This document shows positions 41,425 through 50,555 of a stretch of DNA of 64,000 nt, piece by piece. The stretch's first letter is position 1. Each line of letters starts with the position of its first letter. Below the pieces are notes generated by a model. It saw only the letters and a list, made by a program, of their open reading frames with translations. It did not search any database and had not been told where the DNA came from. A program made the translations under genes and the position numbers. The stretch is from Pedobacter sp. Leaf194. Its GTDB lineage: Bacteria; Bacteroidota; Bacteroidia; Sphingobacteriales; Sphingobacteriaceae. The DNA lies in assembly GCF_001423945.1 (NCBI RefSeq), contig NZ_LMPU01000011.1, positions 1-64,000 of the forward strand, written 5' to 3'.

Positions 41425-42060
41425 ATGAGCATAAGATTAGGTGATACTGCCCCGAATTTTCAGGCAAATACATCAATAGGCGAAATCGACTTTTATAACT
41501 ATTTGGGAGAACACTGGGGCGTTCTATTTTCACATCCGGCCGATTATACACCTGTTTGTACTACAGAACTTGGTCGCACAGCGGCTTTAAAAGATGAGTT
41601 TGAGAAACGAAATGTTAAGGTTCTGGCCGTTAGTGTTGATTCAGCAGAAGCACACAAAGGTTGGATAAGTGATATTAACGAAACACAGAATACATCGGTG
41701 GAGTTTCCAATAATTGCTGACCCTGAACGGATTGTAGCAAATCTCTACGATATGATCCACCCAAATTCTTCCGAAACGCTAACCGTTCGTTCACTTTTTA
41801 TTATCAGTCCAGACAAAAAGGTAAAACTGATTATTACTTATCCGGCATCAACAGGCCGGAATTTTAACGAAGTTTTAAGGGTAATCGATTCTTTACAGTT
41901 AACGGCTAATTATAGTGTGGCTACACCTGCCGATTGGCAAAATGGGGAGGACGTGATTGTGCTTAACAGCATTAAAACGGAAGACATTCCCAAAAAATTT
42001 CCAAAAGGTTTTAAACAGATCAAGCCATATTTGCGCACAACGCCCCAGCCGAATACTTAA
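41425..42060 (+). CDS. 1-Cys peroxiredoxin (Prx6 type)
   Basis: A 211-residue thiol peroxidase that reduces hydrogen peroxide and organic peroxides. The peroxidatic Cys45 is in DYTPVCTTELG (PxxxTxxC/E pattern), with the conserved Arg in LTVRSLFII. The Prx6-type C-terminal extension (VATPADWQNGEDVIV, KKFPKGFKQIKPYLR) is present, and no resolving cysteine is seen at the usual place. Cytoplasmic. It stands alone after the sigma/protease operon, behind a terminator, and lacks the GGGTTAC promoter, so it is not obviously part of that circuit. A TAAGTTTG box lies at 41392-41399. Confidence 0.94.
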   Translation: MSIRLGDTAPNFQANTSIGEIDFYNYLGEHWGVLFSHPADYTPVCTTELGRTAALKDEFEKRNVKVLAVSVDSAEAHKGWISDINETQNTSVEFPIIADPERIVANLYDMIHPNSSETLTVRSLFIISPDKKVKLIITYPASTGRNFNEVLRVIDSLQLTANYSVATPADWQNGEDVIVLNSIKTEDIPKKFPKGFKQIKPYLRTTPQPNT

Positions 42061-42113
42061 ATAATAGCTGCTTTGGATTAATGCATAATTTTTATTACTT
42101 AGGCGAAAATAGC

Positions 42114-42143
42114 TTGCATTATATCTCTTAATTATTATATTTG
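42114..42143 (+). promoter_or_regulatory. Vegetative promoter of the cold-shock gene
   Basis: TTG (42114-42116), 19 bases, TATATTTG (42136-42143): a near-ideal Bacteroidota promoter. RNA would start at about 42150 and give a 5' leader of roughly 118 bases, long for this genome but usual for cold-shock mRNAs. Confidence 0.7.
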
Positions 42144-42267
42144 ATAGTTTTGTTTCGGTGTTAACGCTTATTCTGGTTGTTTTATTCATTTAAATTCCAA
42201 TTAGTTGTAGAAAATTAGAAGCAAAACAATAAGGGTTTTATTTTTTTATACAATTTTTTATTTTTTT

Positions 42268-42465
42268 ATGGCTAACGGAAAAGTTAAATGGTTTAACACT
42301 CAAAAAGGCTTTGGTTTTATTGTTCAAGAAGACAATAAAGATTTATTCGTACATTTTAAAGATGTTTTAGGCGGTATTGAAAGCTTAAAAGAAAACGATC
42401 AAGTAGAATTTGAAGTAGCTGAAGGCAGAAAAGGTTTACAAGCAGTAAACGTTAAGAAAGTTTAA
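42268..42465 (+). CDS. cspA: Cold-shock protein
   Basis: A 65-residue single cold-shock domain (OB fold) that binds single-stranded RNA or DNA as an RNA chaperone. RNP1 is KGFGFIV (residues 13-19) and RNP2 is LFVHF (27-31). The start MANGKVKWFNTQKGFGFI is diagnostic. The long AT-rich leader and the perfectly spaced promoter suggest leader-based temperature control, as in known csp genes; this is inference. It ends at a strong terminator. Confidence 0.97.
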   Translation: MANGKVKWFNTQKGFGFIVQEDNKDLFVHFKDVLGGIESLKENDQVEFEVAEGRKGLQAVNVKKV

Positions 42466-42495
42466 GCGAATTTTATAAATTGTACATCCCAAATG

Positions 42496-42528
42496 CAAAA
42501 AAGCTTTCCAAATTTGGGAAGCTTTTTT
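42496..42528. terminator. Terminator of cspA, also usable by the convergent gene
   Basis: AAGCTTTCC pairs with GGGAAGCTT (one G-T pair), with flanking A and T runs. It overlaps the very end of the convergent methyltransferase gene. Confidence 0.82.
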
Positions 42529-43711
42529 AGTAAAACTGAATTATTTTCGCCTGGATAACCACGTTTTGGTCAGCTATATTTTTTGTGAAGATAAAAAAAT
42601 CATCTTTGGCAGGTATTATCTTATATTTTTTAGAAAGCTCTTCCGGTTTGCCTGGAAAGTTCCTGACGATGATGTTTCCAGCCAGCTGCTTCTCTTTTTT
42701 TAAATCGTTTGCAGCTGATATTTTTTCAATTTTGAAAATTCTGCCTGGAAAAGATTTTTGAAAATCAGGTGCTGTATATAGTTGCGTTTGAGCATGAAGC
42801 TTTTTAAGGTGATAGCGATTTCCAATCAGGTTGAATGCACCTGTTTTTAATAAAGCTGCATCGGGTTCGTATAAATACTCATCACGATAAAGATGATCGG
42901 CAAACACAACTGAAGTGTTCATTTCAGCTTTGTGAAATGAAAATTCTTTTTGTTCCTCATTTAACGCCGCTGCTACAATTTTCGGTTCGCCAAAAAATCC
43001 TCTATCAATTACCCAAAGTAACTCTTTACACTCATTTCTAACACTTACAATATGAATTTCGCTAACAAAACTTAATTCATGCAGGCCGGCAGAAATATCA
43101 AGCAATGGTGCTGTTTTAACAATTATCCGTTCTGCCTTTTCTAGTAAGCCGGAAAGGTTAGTAACTATGTCGGGGCTGCAGTCTTTCAGCAAAAATACTT
43201 TTCGCGTTTCTGCCCTTCGCGCAGGGTCTACATAGATTGTGTCGATTTGTTGCGTAGAATTTTTTACAAACTCGAGCCCGTTAACAGCTTCAAACTCGAT
43301 ATTTTTACAGCCGAGCACGTTCGCGTTATATTGAGAAATTTCAGATAATTTTTCGTTTATTTCGCAGTGAATAATGCGGTCTAAATGCTTTGCAAATGCT
43401 AATGAATCAATGCCGAATCCACCCGTGATGTCAATTAAAAGTTTTCCCTTCGCTAATCGAGCCTTGTAATCTGCTGTAATTTCTGATGAAGTTTGCTCGA
43501 TGGACAGGGCAGGAGGATAATATATCTGAGCGGTATTAAACCATGATGGCAACTTTTTTTCTGCTTTGTTTTTCGATACAATCTGGTTCGCCAGTTCTGC
43601 TGCACTTATGCCTGCAAACGGACTTTTGCTTAAAGCAATTTTATTTACATCACTGCTTAAATTTGCTGTGATATATTTCTGCACCTCTAAATCTAAAATC
43701 CTTTTATTCAT
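42527..43711 (-). CDS. Class I SAM methyltransferase, PG_1098/THUMP-like type
   Basis: A 394-residue protein. An N-terminal helical region (LDLEVQKYITANL, KLPSWFNTAQIYYPPALSIEQ) precedes a Rossmann SAM-binding domain with motif I LLIDITGGFGIDSLAFAKH, the acidic IHCEINEKL, and YVDPARRAETRKVF, a DPxR-like catalytic loop. The C-terminal part matches the PG_1098 ferredoxin-like and THUMP-like domains (about 285-394, FPGRIFKIEKI, NIIVRNFPGKPEEL). This Bacteroidota family is presumed to modify RNA, but I know of no proven target. It lies 95 bases after the lysC operon on the same strand. Confidence 0.85.
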   Translation of the reverse strand: MNKRILDLEVQKYITANLSSDVNKIALSKSPFAGISAAELANQIVSKNKAEKKLPSWFNTAQIYYPPALSIEQTSSEITADYKARLAKGKLLIDITGGFGIDSLAFAKHLDRIIHCEINEKLSEISQYNANVLGCKNIEFEAVNGLEFVKNSTQQIDTIYVDPARRAETRKVFLLKDCSPDIVTNLSGLLEKAERIIVKTAPLLDISAGLHELSFVSEIHIVSVRNECKELLWVIDRGFFGEPKIVAAALNEEQKEFSFHKAEMNTSVVFADHLYRDEYLYEPDAALLKTGAFNLIGNRYHLKKLHAQTQLYTAPDFQKSFPGRIFKIEKISAANDLKKEKQLAGNIIVRNFPGKPEELSKKYKIIPAKDDFFIFTKNIADQNVVIQAKIIQFY

Positions 43712-43806
43712 TCCGGTTGCTCGATTAACGAATTCATCACTATCTGAATGCGGGTTCCAACACTACTTACTTCTGACGAACCTTAACAGACTAATGAACC
43801 AGAAAA

Positions 43807-45072
43807 CTATGCTTTGTTTTTCATTACCATTTGGCAGGTATGCCGACTTTTAACTTCAAGTAAAATGTCTTTTTCAACAGCAACTCTTTCAATTGTTTGT
43901 TGGTTATAGTAGCGAATGGTTACCAATTCCAGGTTTTTATTGTACTTAACGGTAAACTGGGTTGAAAGTGCTGCGATAAGTTTTTTAATCTTCTCCTCAT
44001 CGTCGTCCACGCTAACTGAGAAACTAATCGCAGAGTTGAGCATCGTATTTATTTTAATTTTATATTGATGAAAGAGCTCGAATATGGTGCTTAGATTTTC
44101 CTCAATAATGAAAGAATAATCTCTTGGAAAAATAGAGATAAGCGCCTGGTTCACCTTAAAAATAAAGGACGGCACCGGTAAAGGATTGCTCTCTTTAGTG
44201 ATTGCCGTTCCACTACCTTCGGGCTCTATAAACGAGCGAACGAAAAGTGGAATGCCTTTGTTTTGCAAGGGTTTTATAGTTTTTGGGTGAATTACAGTTG
44301 CACCATAATAAGTGAGCTCAATTGCATCATGGTAAGAAAGCTGCGCAATTTTTTCTGTCTCATCAAACCATTTCGGGTCGGCATTGAGAACGCCTGGAAC
44401 ATCTTTCCAAATGGTTAAAGCGCTTGCGTTTAAGCACGAAGCAAAAATCGCGGCAGAATAATCAGAGCCTTCCCTGCCAAGAGTAGTGGTGTAATTTTCG
44501 CTGGTTCCACCAATAAAGCCCTGGGTTACAATAATATTTTTTTGCATCTCTGGAAGTAAATCCCTTTGGATAGTCTGATAAGTCTTATCCCAGTCTACTT
44601 TCCCTTCGCGATAGCTGTTATCCGTTTTAATGTAATTTCTGGCATCAACCCACAGCGCTTTGTTATTGGTTTCGTTTAACCACGCGGCCACAATTTTAGT
44701 AGAAACAACTTCGCCGATTGATACAATTTGATCGTAAATATAATCCGCGTCGTTGTCAGGCTCATCTTCAATTAACCAATCTATTTCGACAAAAGTATTG
44801 GCCACATCATCATAAACAGTGTTGTTTTTTCCTTCAAACAACTCTTCTATCAAACTAAAATGGAAATGTTTAACTTCCTCAAAAATTGAATGTGTCTGCT
44901 CGGATTGTTCGAGGTAGGCAAAGGCAAGCGCTTCGAGCTTATCTGTTATTTTACCCATGGCCGAAACTACAATTAGCAATTCTGTTTGTTTGTAATCGCG
45001 AACAATATTGGCCAGATTTCTTACGCCATCAGCATCTTTAACGGAAGCGCCTCCAAATTTAAATATCTCCAT
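43807..45072 (-). CDS. lysC: Aspartate kinase (monofunctional)
   Basis: Phosphorylates aspartate as the first step towards lysine, threonine and methionine. The 421 residues contain the kinase domain (MEIFKFGGASVKDADG, VVSAMGKITDKL, GFIGGTSENYTTTLGREGSDYSA in two parts, WKDVPGVLNADPKWF) and two C-terminal ACT domains (from about 300: LISIFPRDYSFIIEENLS). It is not fused to homoserine dehydrogenase. It is third in a tight operon: yggS, GNAT (7-base gap), lysC (3-base gap). Confidence 0.95.
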   Translation of the reverse strand: MEIFKFGGASVKDADGVRNLANIVRDYKQTELLIVVSAMGKITDKLEALAFAYLEQSEQTHSIFEEVKHFHFSLIEELFEGKNNTVYDDVANTFVEIDWLIEDEPDNDADYIYDQIVSIGEVVSTKIVAAWLNETNNKALWVDARNYIKTDNSYREGKVDWDKTYQTIQRDLLPEMQKNIIVTQGFIGGTSENYTTTLGREGSDYSAAIFASCLNASALTIWKDVPGVLNADPKWFDETEKIAQLSYHDAIELTYYGATVIHPKTIKPLQNKGIPLFVRSFIEPEGSGTAITKESNPLPVPSFIFKVNQALISIFPRDYSFIIEENLSTIFELFHQYKIKINTMLNSAISFSVSVDDDEEKIKKLIAALSTQFTVKYNKNLELVTIRYYNQQTIERVAVEKDILLEVKSRHTCQMVMKNKA

Positions 45073-45075
45073 AGT

Positions 45076-45543
45076 TTAAAATGCCTTAACCTGCTCTTTA
45101 GAAAAGGATGCATTTAGCCATCCTTCCTCAAGGTTGGCTTTGTACTTATTGTAAAAGTTTATCGCGGGTTGATTCCAGTCTAACACCTGCCAAACCATTC
45201 CATTATAATTCCCATTTTTTGCTTCTTCTATCACCCTTTCAAAAAGGAGTTTACCAATTCCTTTTCCGCGGTGTTCTTCGGTAACGATAAAATCTTCCAG
45301 ATATAACCGGCAGCCTTTCCAGGTAGAATAACGTGTATAATAAAGCGCAAAGCCTAGAATGAGGCCATCCATTTCAGCAACAAAAGCTTTCCAAACCGGT
45401 TTGTCTCCAAACCCAGCTTCAACAAAATGTTCGGGCGTTACCGTTACCTCTTCAGGCGCACGCTCATAAACGGCGAGTTCATTAATAAGTTCTAATATCC
45501 TTGTGCAGTCGCTTGCAACGGCTGTTCTAACATTTACGTTCAT
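45076..45543 (-). CDS. GNAT acetyltransferase, diamine-acetyltransferase-like
   Basis: A 155-residue acetyl-CoA-dependent N-acetyltransferase resembling spermidine/spermine or thialysine acetyltransferases: IRTAVASDC-type N-terminus (NVNVRTAVASDCTRI), LINELAVYERAPEEV, GFALYYTRYSTWKGCRLYLEDFIV (given in two pieces: GFALYYTRYSTW and LYLEDFIV) and motif A EEHRGKGIGKLLF. The C-terminal WNQPAINFYNKY is motif B. The exact amine is not decided by sequence. It sits between yggS and lysC in one operon, which hints at a link to amino-acid metabolism. Confidence 0.9.
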   Translation of the reverse strand: MNVNVRTAVASDCTRILELINELAVYERAPEEVTVTPEHFVEAGFGDKPVWKAFVAEMDGLILGFALYYTRYSTWKGCRLYLEDFIVTEEHRGKGIGKLLFERVIEEAKNGNYNGMVWQVLDWNQPAINFYNKYKANLEEGWLNASFSKEQVKAF

Positions 45544-45550
45544 TGGTCTG

Positions 45551-46252
45551 TTAATTTGCCGAAATATCGGCCTTGAAGTGTTTTATAATTCTTTTTCCAA
45601 AAATGCCGCTTCCTATTCGCACCATCGTACTCCCTTCCTCAATCGCAATTTTGTAGTCGGCGCTCATGCCTGTAGAAATTTCTTTAAAATAATCATCTTT
45701 ACGGAAAAAACTAACCTTAATGCCGTCGAAAAATACTTTTAATTCATGAAATTCGATGGCAATTTGTTTTTCATTTTTGGTGTTTGTGGCAATTGCCATT
45801 AATCCAACTATTCTAATATTTTTCAAACCGGAAAATTCTTCCGAACGTAAAAGCTCAATCAATTCATCATGTCCTAAGCCAAATTTTGTGTCCTCATCTG
45901 CAATATATACCTGCAACAGGCAATCTATGGTTCGCTTATTTTTTAAAGCCTGTTTATTTATTTCCTGAAGCAGTTTCAAGCTATCTACCCCATGAATTAA
46001 AGTGACAAATGGTGCAATATATTTCACTTTGTTGCTTTGCAGATGACCAATCATATGCCACTCAATATCTTTAGGAAGTTGTAGCTGCTTATCAACCATC
46101 TCCTGTACCTGGTTTTCACCAAAAATTCTTTGTCCGGCGTGGTAGGCCTCCAGAATAGCATCGTTGGTTTGCGTTTTAGATACTGCAATTAACTTTACGC
46201 CGTCCGTTTCTACTTCACTTTTATAATGTTTAAGATTATCAGCTATGCTCAT
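45551..46252 (-). CDS. yggS: YggS-family PLP homeostasis protein
   Basis: A 233-residue alpha/beta-barrel PLP-binding protein (PLPBP/PROSC family) that keeps free pyridoxal phosphate in balance. The Schiff-base lysine is Lys26 in LIAVSKTQ; other family marks are GENQVQEMVDK, WHMIGHLQSNKVK, LLQVYIADEDTKFG, GLMAIAT and the phosphate loop STGMSADYKIAIEEGSTMVRIG (Ser-x-Gly-Met). It heads the operon with the GNAT gene and lysC, and is divergent from the DUF4296/mutS2 pair. Confidence 0.95.
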   Translation of the reverse strand: MSIADNLKHYKSEVETDGVKLIAVSKTQTNDAILEAYHAGQRIFGENQVQEMVDKQLQLPKDIEWHMIGHLQSNKVKYIAPFVTLIHGVDSLKLLQEINKQALKNKRTIDCLLQVYIADEDTKFGLGHDELIELLRSEEFSGLKNIRIVGLMAIATNTKNEKQIAIEFHELKVFFDGIKVSFFRKDDYFKEISTGMSADYKIAIEEGSTMVRIGSGIFGKRIIKHFKADISAN

Positions 46253-46323
46253 TTATAACTATTTTTGCGTAAAATTAATAACCTTGCCGCAATTTGGGCA
46301 ATAAATAATATTTTAAATTAAGA

Positions 46324-46704
46324 ATGAGAAGATTGATTTGGGTGCTAGCGGTTGTGTTTGGGATAGCTTCCTGTAAGGAGGAAAGGCCTTCAAATGTGAT
46401 TGCTCCCGATAAGATGCAGAATATATTGTACGATATCCACGTTAGTGATGGTTATATTTCAACAATCGCGATGCCAGATTCGTCAAAGAAAGTAGCCGCA
46501 TCATACTATAAGGGCATTTATAAGAAATTTGGTATCGATTCTACACAGTATGCGCAAAGCATGAGCTATTATTATAAGCATCCTCAGGATTTGGATAAGA
46601 TGTATAAATATATTAGCAAGCGGCTATCAAAACAACAAAAAGCAATGGAAAAGGCTGATTCTTTAGCTAAATCTAAAATTAAAGTACTTCCAGCAGTTAA
46701 ATAA
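46324..46704 (+). CDS. DUF4296 lipoprotein
   Basis: A 126-residue lipoprotein. The lipobox FGIASC gives lipidated Cys17. The DUF4296 domain follows: PDKMQNILYDIHVSDGY, SYYKGIYKKFGIDSTQYAQSMSYYY and a Lys-rich tail. DUF4296 proteins are common Bacteroidota lipoproteins of unknown function. The gene is separated from mutS2 by one base, so they are almost certainly cotranscribed, although no functional link is known. Confidence 0.9.
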   Translation: MRRLIWVLAVVFGIASCKEERPSNVIAPDKMQNILYDIHVSDGYISTIAMPDSSKKVAASYYKGIYKKFGIDSTQYAQSMSYYYKHPQDLDKMYKYISKRLSKQQKAMEKADSLAKSKIKVLPAVK

Positions 46705-46705
46705 T

Positions 46706-49084
46706 ATGTTATATCCCGAGAATTGTTTAGAGCGTTTGGGCTTTGTTGAAGTTAGACAGCTGATAAGTAAACATTGCTTAAGTACAATGGGCCAGGCAAT
46801 GGTGCAGAAGATGCAGGTAATGAACCGGTTCGATCAGATTGATAAATTCCTTCGCCAGACGAATGAGTTTAAAACCATCATTCAAAATCAGGAACCTTTG
46901 CAAATTAATAGCTTTTTCGATATTAAGGCGCTTGTTGAGAAAATCCGTGTAGAAGGAACTTACTTACAGGAAGAAGAGTGGTTTCAAATTTACACCTCGT
47001 TGCAAACCGTTTTTTCTGTATTGAGGTTTTTTGAAGAAAGGGCAGAAGTGTACCCAACATTGGAAGCATTATTTGAGCACTTGCCGATTGAAAAAAATAT
47101 CCTTCGTAAAATTGAGCAGGTTATTGATGTTAAAGGAAAAATTAAACCAAATGCATCGAAAGAACTACAGGAAATCACTGCTTCAATTTCGAAAACCGAA
47201 CAGGATGTACGTAAGCGGATGGATTCTATTTATAAGCAGGCGATTGCGAATAACTGGGTTGCGGACGGCAGTTTAACAATTCGCGACGGAAAGATGTGTA
47301 TTCCGGTTTTGGCAGAGAACAAACGCAAACTAAAAGGCTTTGTTCACGATGAATCGGCAACCGGACAAACCGTTTACATTGAACCTGAAGAAGTTTTTAC
47401 GCTAAACAATAAACTTCGTGATTTAGAATTTGATAAGCGAAGGGAGATTATCAAAATTTTAATCGCTCTTACCGATGAGTTAAGGCCATATTCGCCACTA
47501 TTGTTATCGTACCACGGCTTTTTAACAAAGTTGGATTTTGTAAGAGCTAAGGCAATGTTTGCAATTGATGTAGAGGGCGAAATGCCCGGGCTGTTAAAAG
47601 AGCCTAAAACTAAATTGATTAATGCCAGACATCCGTTACTAATGCTTTCTTTTGCTGCAGAGAAGAAAACAGTAACGCCTTTAAACATTCATATTGATGC
47701 AGAAACAAGGGTTGTTTTGGTTTCAGGCCCGAACGCCGGTGGTAAATCCGTTTGTATGAAAACGGTCGGTTTACTACAAATTATGCTGCAAACTGGCCTT
47801 TTAATTCCCGTTGATGCGAATTCGGAGGTTGGCATTTTTGAGAATATTTTTGCAGATATCGGCGATGATCAATCAATAGAAAGCGACCTGAGTACCTACA
47901 GCGCTCACCTTAAAAAGATGCGTTACTTTGTTGAACATGCTTCGCCAAAAACGATGGTGCTGATTGATGAATTTGGTACAGGAACTGACCCTCAATTTGG
48001 CGGGCCTATGGCAGAGGCTGTTCTGGAGGTTTTAAACAATAAAAAAGTTCGCGGTGTAATTACAACACATTATTCCAACTTGAAGCTTTTTGCCGGCAAT
48101 ACTGCCGGACTTGAAAATGCATCAATGCTTTTTGATAATGCGAAGATGAAACCGCTATACATACTTGAAATGGGTAAGCCCGGAAGTTCTTACGCTTTTG
48201 AGATTGCGCAAAATATAGGCTTGCCGAAAGAAGTTATTGCACTTGCCAAAGAAAAAACAGGCTCTAATCAAAATCGGGTTGATACGATGCTGGTTGATTT
48301 GGAGCGGGAGAAGAAAACGATTTACGATACCAAAGTTAGCTTGGCAAACCAGACGAATAAAGCCAAAAATCTTGTCGCCGAGAATGAAAAACTCAGGGCT
48401 TTCCTTGATGAAAACAGACGTATTTTGATTAAGGAAGCAAAGCAGGAAGCGCAGAACATCATAAAAAATGCGAACAGACTCGTTGAAAATACCATTGCCG
48501 AGATTAAAGAGAAGCAAGCAGATAAAGCCGTTACAAAAGAATTAAGGGAAAATCTGCAAAAAGAATTGGTGAAGAATACGGTTCCGAAAGAAAAGCCGAA
48601 AACGCAGACTGTTGTAGTTGGTGGCGAGATTGAAGTTGGCGATTGGGTAAAGTTTGTGGATAGCGAAACAACTGCAACCGTTTTGGAAATTAACAGAAAC
48701 GAACTGGTTTTAGCGATTGGAGATTTACGATCTAACGTGAAAAAAAATCGTGTTCAAAAGATTAGCAATAAAGAAGCTAAGAAAGTTGCTCAAAGTAGCG
48801 CCGGCTCTTTCGCAGGGCGGATGAATGAGGCTGTTTCCGGTTTTAGAGCGGAGCTGGATCTACGTGGGAAAAGAACCGAAGATGCACTTTTTGAAGTTGA
48901 GAAATATTTAGATAAAGCCATTATGTTGGGTTTTCCCTCGATAAAACTAATTCATGGTAAGGGCGATGGTATTTTACGGAAAATGATTCGTGAATATTTG
49001 AAGAAATATAGTCAGGTAAATAGAATGGAAGATGAACATGCAGATAGAGGAGGAGATGGTATTACTTACGTTTATTTAAACTAG
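46706..49084 (+). CDS. mutS2: MutS2 family endonuclease/ATPase
   Basis: MutS2 acts on branched DNA and suppresses recombination; related proteins also rescue stalled ribosomes. The 792 residues have the MutS core and clamp (about 1-310), the ABC-type ATPase with Walker A GPNAGGKS (about 341-348), Walker B MVLIDEFGTGTD and TTHYSNLK switch, a long coiled coil (about 500-620), and a C-terminal Smr nuclease domain (about 715-790) with ELDLRGKRTEDAL and LIHGKGDGILR. The mismatch-recognition domain of MutS1 is absent, as expected. Confidence 0.96.
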   Translation: MLYPENCLERLGFVEVRQLISKHCLSTMGQAMVQKMQVMNRFDQIDKFLRQTNEFKTIIQNQEPLQINSFFDIKALVEKIRVEGTYLQEEEWFQIYTSLQTVFSVLRFFEERAEVYPTLEALFEHLPIEKNILRKIEQVIDVKGKIKPNASKELQEITASISKTEQDVRKRMDSIYKQAIANNWVADGSLTIRDGKMCIPVLAENKRKLKGFVHDESATGQTVYIEPEEVFTLNNKLRDLEFDKRREIIKILIALTDELRPYSPLLLSYHGFLTKLDFVRAKAMFAIDVEGEMPGLLKEPKTKLINARHPLLMLSFAAEKKTVTPLNIHIDAETRVVLVSGPNAGGKSVCMKTVGLLQIMLQTGLLIPVDANSEVGIFENIFADIGDDQSIESDLSTYSAHLKKMRYFVEHASPKTMVLIDEFGTGTDPQFGGPMAEAVLEVLNNKKVRGVITTHYSNLKLFAGNTAGLENASMLFDNAKMKPLYILEMGKPGSSYAFEIAQNIGLPKEVIALAKEKTGSNQNRVDTMLVDLEREKKTIYDTKVSLANQTNKAKNLVAENEKLRAFLDENRRILIKEAKQEAQNIIKNANRLVENTIAEIKEKQADKAVTKELRENLQKELVKNTVPKEKPKTQTVVVGGEIEVGDWVKFVDSETTATVLEINRNELVLAIGDLRSNVKKNRVQKISNKEAKKVAQSSAGSFAGRMNEAVSGFRAELDLRGKRTEDALFEVEKYLDKAIMLGFPSIKLIHGKGDGILRKMIREYLKKYSQVNRMEDEHADRGGDGITYVYLN

Positions 49085-49156
49085 TATATGAAAAGGCAGT
49101 AGGGCAGCACCAAAACTAATTTTCACTAAGTGTGTTACTATTAAAACGTTACGATT

Positions 49157-50245
49157 ATGAGAGCCATTTTTACCTGCATTGTTGTACTCTTTTTGTTTAC
49201 AACCTGCAAAAAAAACAAAAGTGATGGTAATGATACCGGAAACCTTCCAGATGTTGAACTTAAAAACAGGGTTGTCGTTTCAGGTTTGCGTTTTCCATGG
49301 GGCATGGTTTACGGACCAGATAACTTTATCTGGTTTACCGAAAGAGGCGGGAAAATTAGTCGGTTAAACCCTGCTAACGGACAAATATCACCACTTCTCA
49401 CAATCAGTGAGGTTCGGGAAAATGGCGAAGGTGGTTTGCTAGGAATTGCGTTAAACCCTGATTTTTCAACAAATCCCTGGGTTTATGTAGCCTACAATTA
49501 CGGCAGCAGCTATAAAGAAAAAATAGTACGCTACACCTACACCGGCGGCGCACTTACCAATCCTCTTACCATATTAGATAATATCGGTGCTGCTTCGAAT
49601 CACAATGGCTCCAGGTTACTAATTTCTGGTGGAAAGCTTTTCATCTCGACAGGCGATGCGGCAGATACCAACACGCCTCAAAATGTAAATTCAACTTCGG
49701 GAAAAATTTTAAGGGTTAATCTCGATGGCTCAATTCCTGCGGATAATCCTTACCCGAATAATCGCTTATGGACTTTCGGTCATCGTAATCCGCAAGGATT
49801 GGTACAGGTTGGAAATAAAGTTTTTTCCTCAGAACACGGACCCGATTCTGACGATGAAATCAATGTAATCGAAAAAGGAAGAAATTATGGATGGCCAAAC
49901 ATTAAAGGATTTTGTGATGAAGCAGGAGAGCAGTCTTTCTGTTCGGCAAATAGTATTGCCCAACCTTTAATTGTGTGGACACCTACAATTGCGCCAAGTG
50001 GAATGGCTTATTATACTTCAGATTATATCCCCCAGTTTAAAAATTCACTACTTCTTGCTGTTTTGAAGAATACAAAATTAATGCAGCTTAAGCTAGATGA
50101 TGGACAAACTAAAATTGAGGGTACGAAAGATTTTTTTGTAAACAGTTATGGCAGGATGCGGGATGTTTGTATTTCGCCGGAAGGTAAAATATACGTTTGC
50201 ACCAGCAATGGCAACGATGATAAAATTATTGAAATTTATAAATAA
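49157..50245 (+). CDS. PQQ-dependent aldose sugar dehydrogenase-like lipoprotein
   Basis: A 362-residue exported beta-propeller oxidoreductase of the soluble sugar dehydrogenase (Asd/YliI) family, which oxidises sugars with pyrroloquinoline quinone. A lipoprotein signal (LFLFTTC, Cys17) anchors it. Family marks: LRFPWGMVYGPDNFIWFTER, GEGGLLGIALNPDFSTN, SNHNGSRLLI, TFGHRNPQGLV, SEHGPDSDDEINVI and the C-terminal GRMRDVCISPEGKIYV. No PQQ synthesis genes are in the window, so the cofactor may be taken up. It converges on a small Cys-rich gene with no bases between. Confidence 0.9.
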   Translation: MRAIFTCIVVLFLFTTCKKNKSDGNDTGNLPDVELKNRVVVSGLRFPWGMVYGPDNFIWFTERGGKISRLNPANGQISPLLTISEVRENGEGGLLGIALNPDFSTNPWVYVAYNYGSSYKEKIVRYTYTGGALTNPLTILDNIGAASNHNGSRLLISGGKLFISTGDAADTNTPQNVNSTSGKILRVNLDGSIPADNPYPNNRLWTFGHRNPQGLVQVGNKVFSSEHGPDSDDEINVIEKGRNYGWPNIKGFCDEAGEQSFCSANSIAQPLIVWTPTIAPSGMAYYTSDYIPQFKNSLLLAVLKNTKLMQLKLDDGQTKIEGTKDFFVNSYGRMRDVCISPEGKIYVCTSNGNDDKIIEIYK

Positions 50246-50410
50246 TTACTTTTTATCCTTGCCAGGACACTTTTTGCAACGCTTTCCTTTTTTATATTTT
50301 TCGCAACATTTTTTATGTTCTGCCGTACAGCTGAAAATAAATCCCATTCCTTTTTGACATTCAGGGTCTGTTGGTATTCTGAAATCCTCGTTATCTCTAT
50401 CGTTAAACAT
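50246..50410 (-). CDS. Small six-cysteine protein
   Basis: A 54-residue protein from the ATG at 50410 to TAA at 50246. It begins MFNDRDNEDFRIPTDPECQK and has cysteines at 18, 28, 35, 36, 45 and 48, the last four within KKCCEKY and KRCKKCPGK, and a very basic C-terminus (about 15 Lys/Arg). The Cys-Cys and CxxC pairs suggest a zinc or Fe-S site or disulfides. No signal peptide. It is shorter than usual gene-finding limits. The frame directly abuts the stop codon of the convergent sugar-dehydrogenase gene, and the codon pattern looks like a genuine gene. I do not recognise a family. Confidence 0.6.
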   Translation of the reverse strand: MFNDRDNEDFRIPTDPECQKGMGFIFSCTAEHKKCCEKYKKGKRCKKCPGKDKK

Positions 50411-50555
50411 CTGATTACAAAGGTAGTGTTATTTAGATTAATTCCAATTTATTATTCTTTAAAGGGGTTACATAATATTTAGGACCGACTCGCATTTAAG
50501 TTTTAAAAAACTGTATCGTTTCTGTACTTTAGCAGCCTAACCAAAAATTCATAAA

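Noticed and set aside
50465..50495. GGGTTAC upstream of scoA as a fifth member of the sigma regulon
   Set aside because: The sequence 14 bases later (CGACTCG) does not match the GTATTA-like second block.
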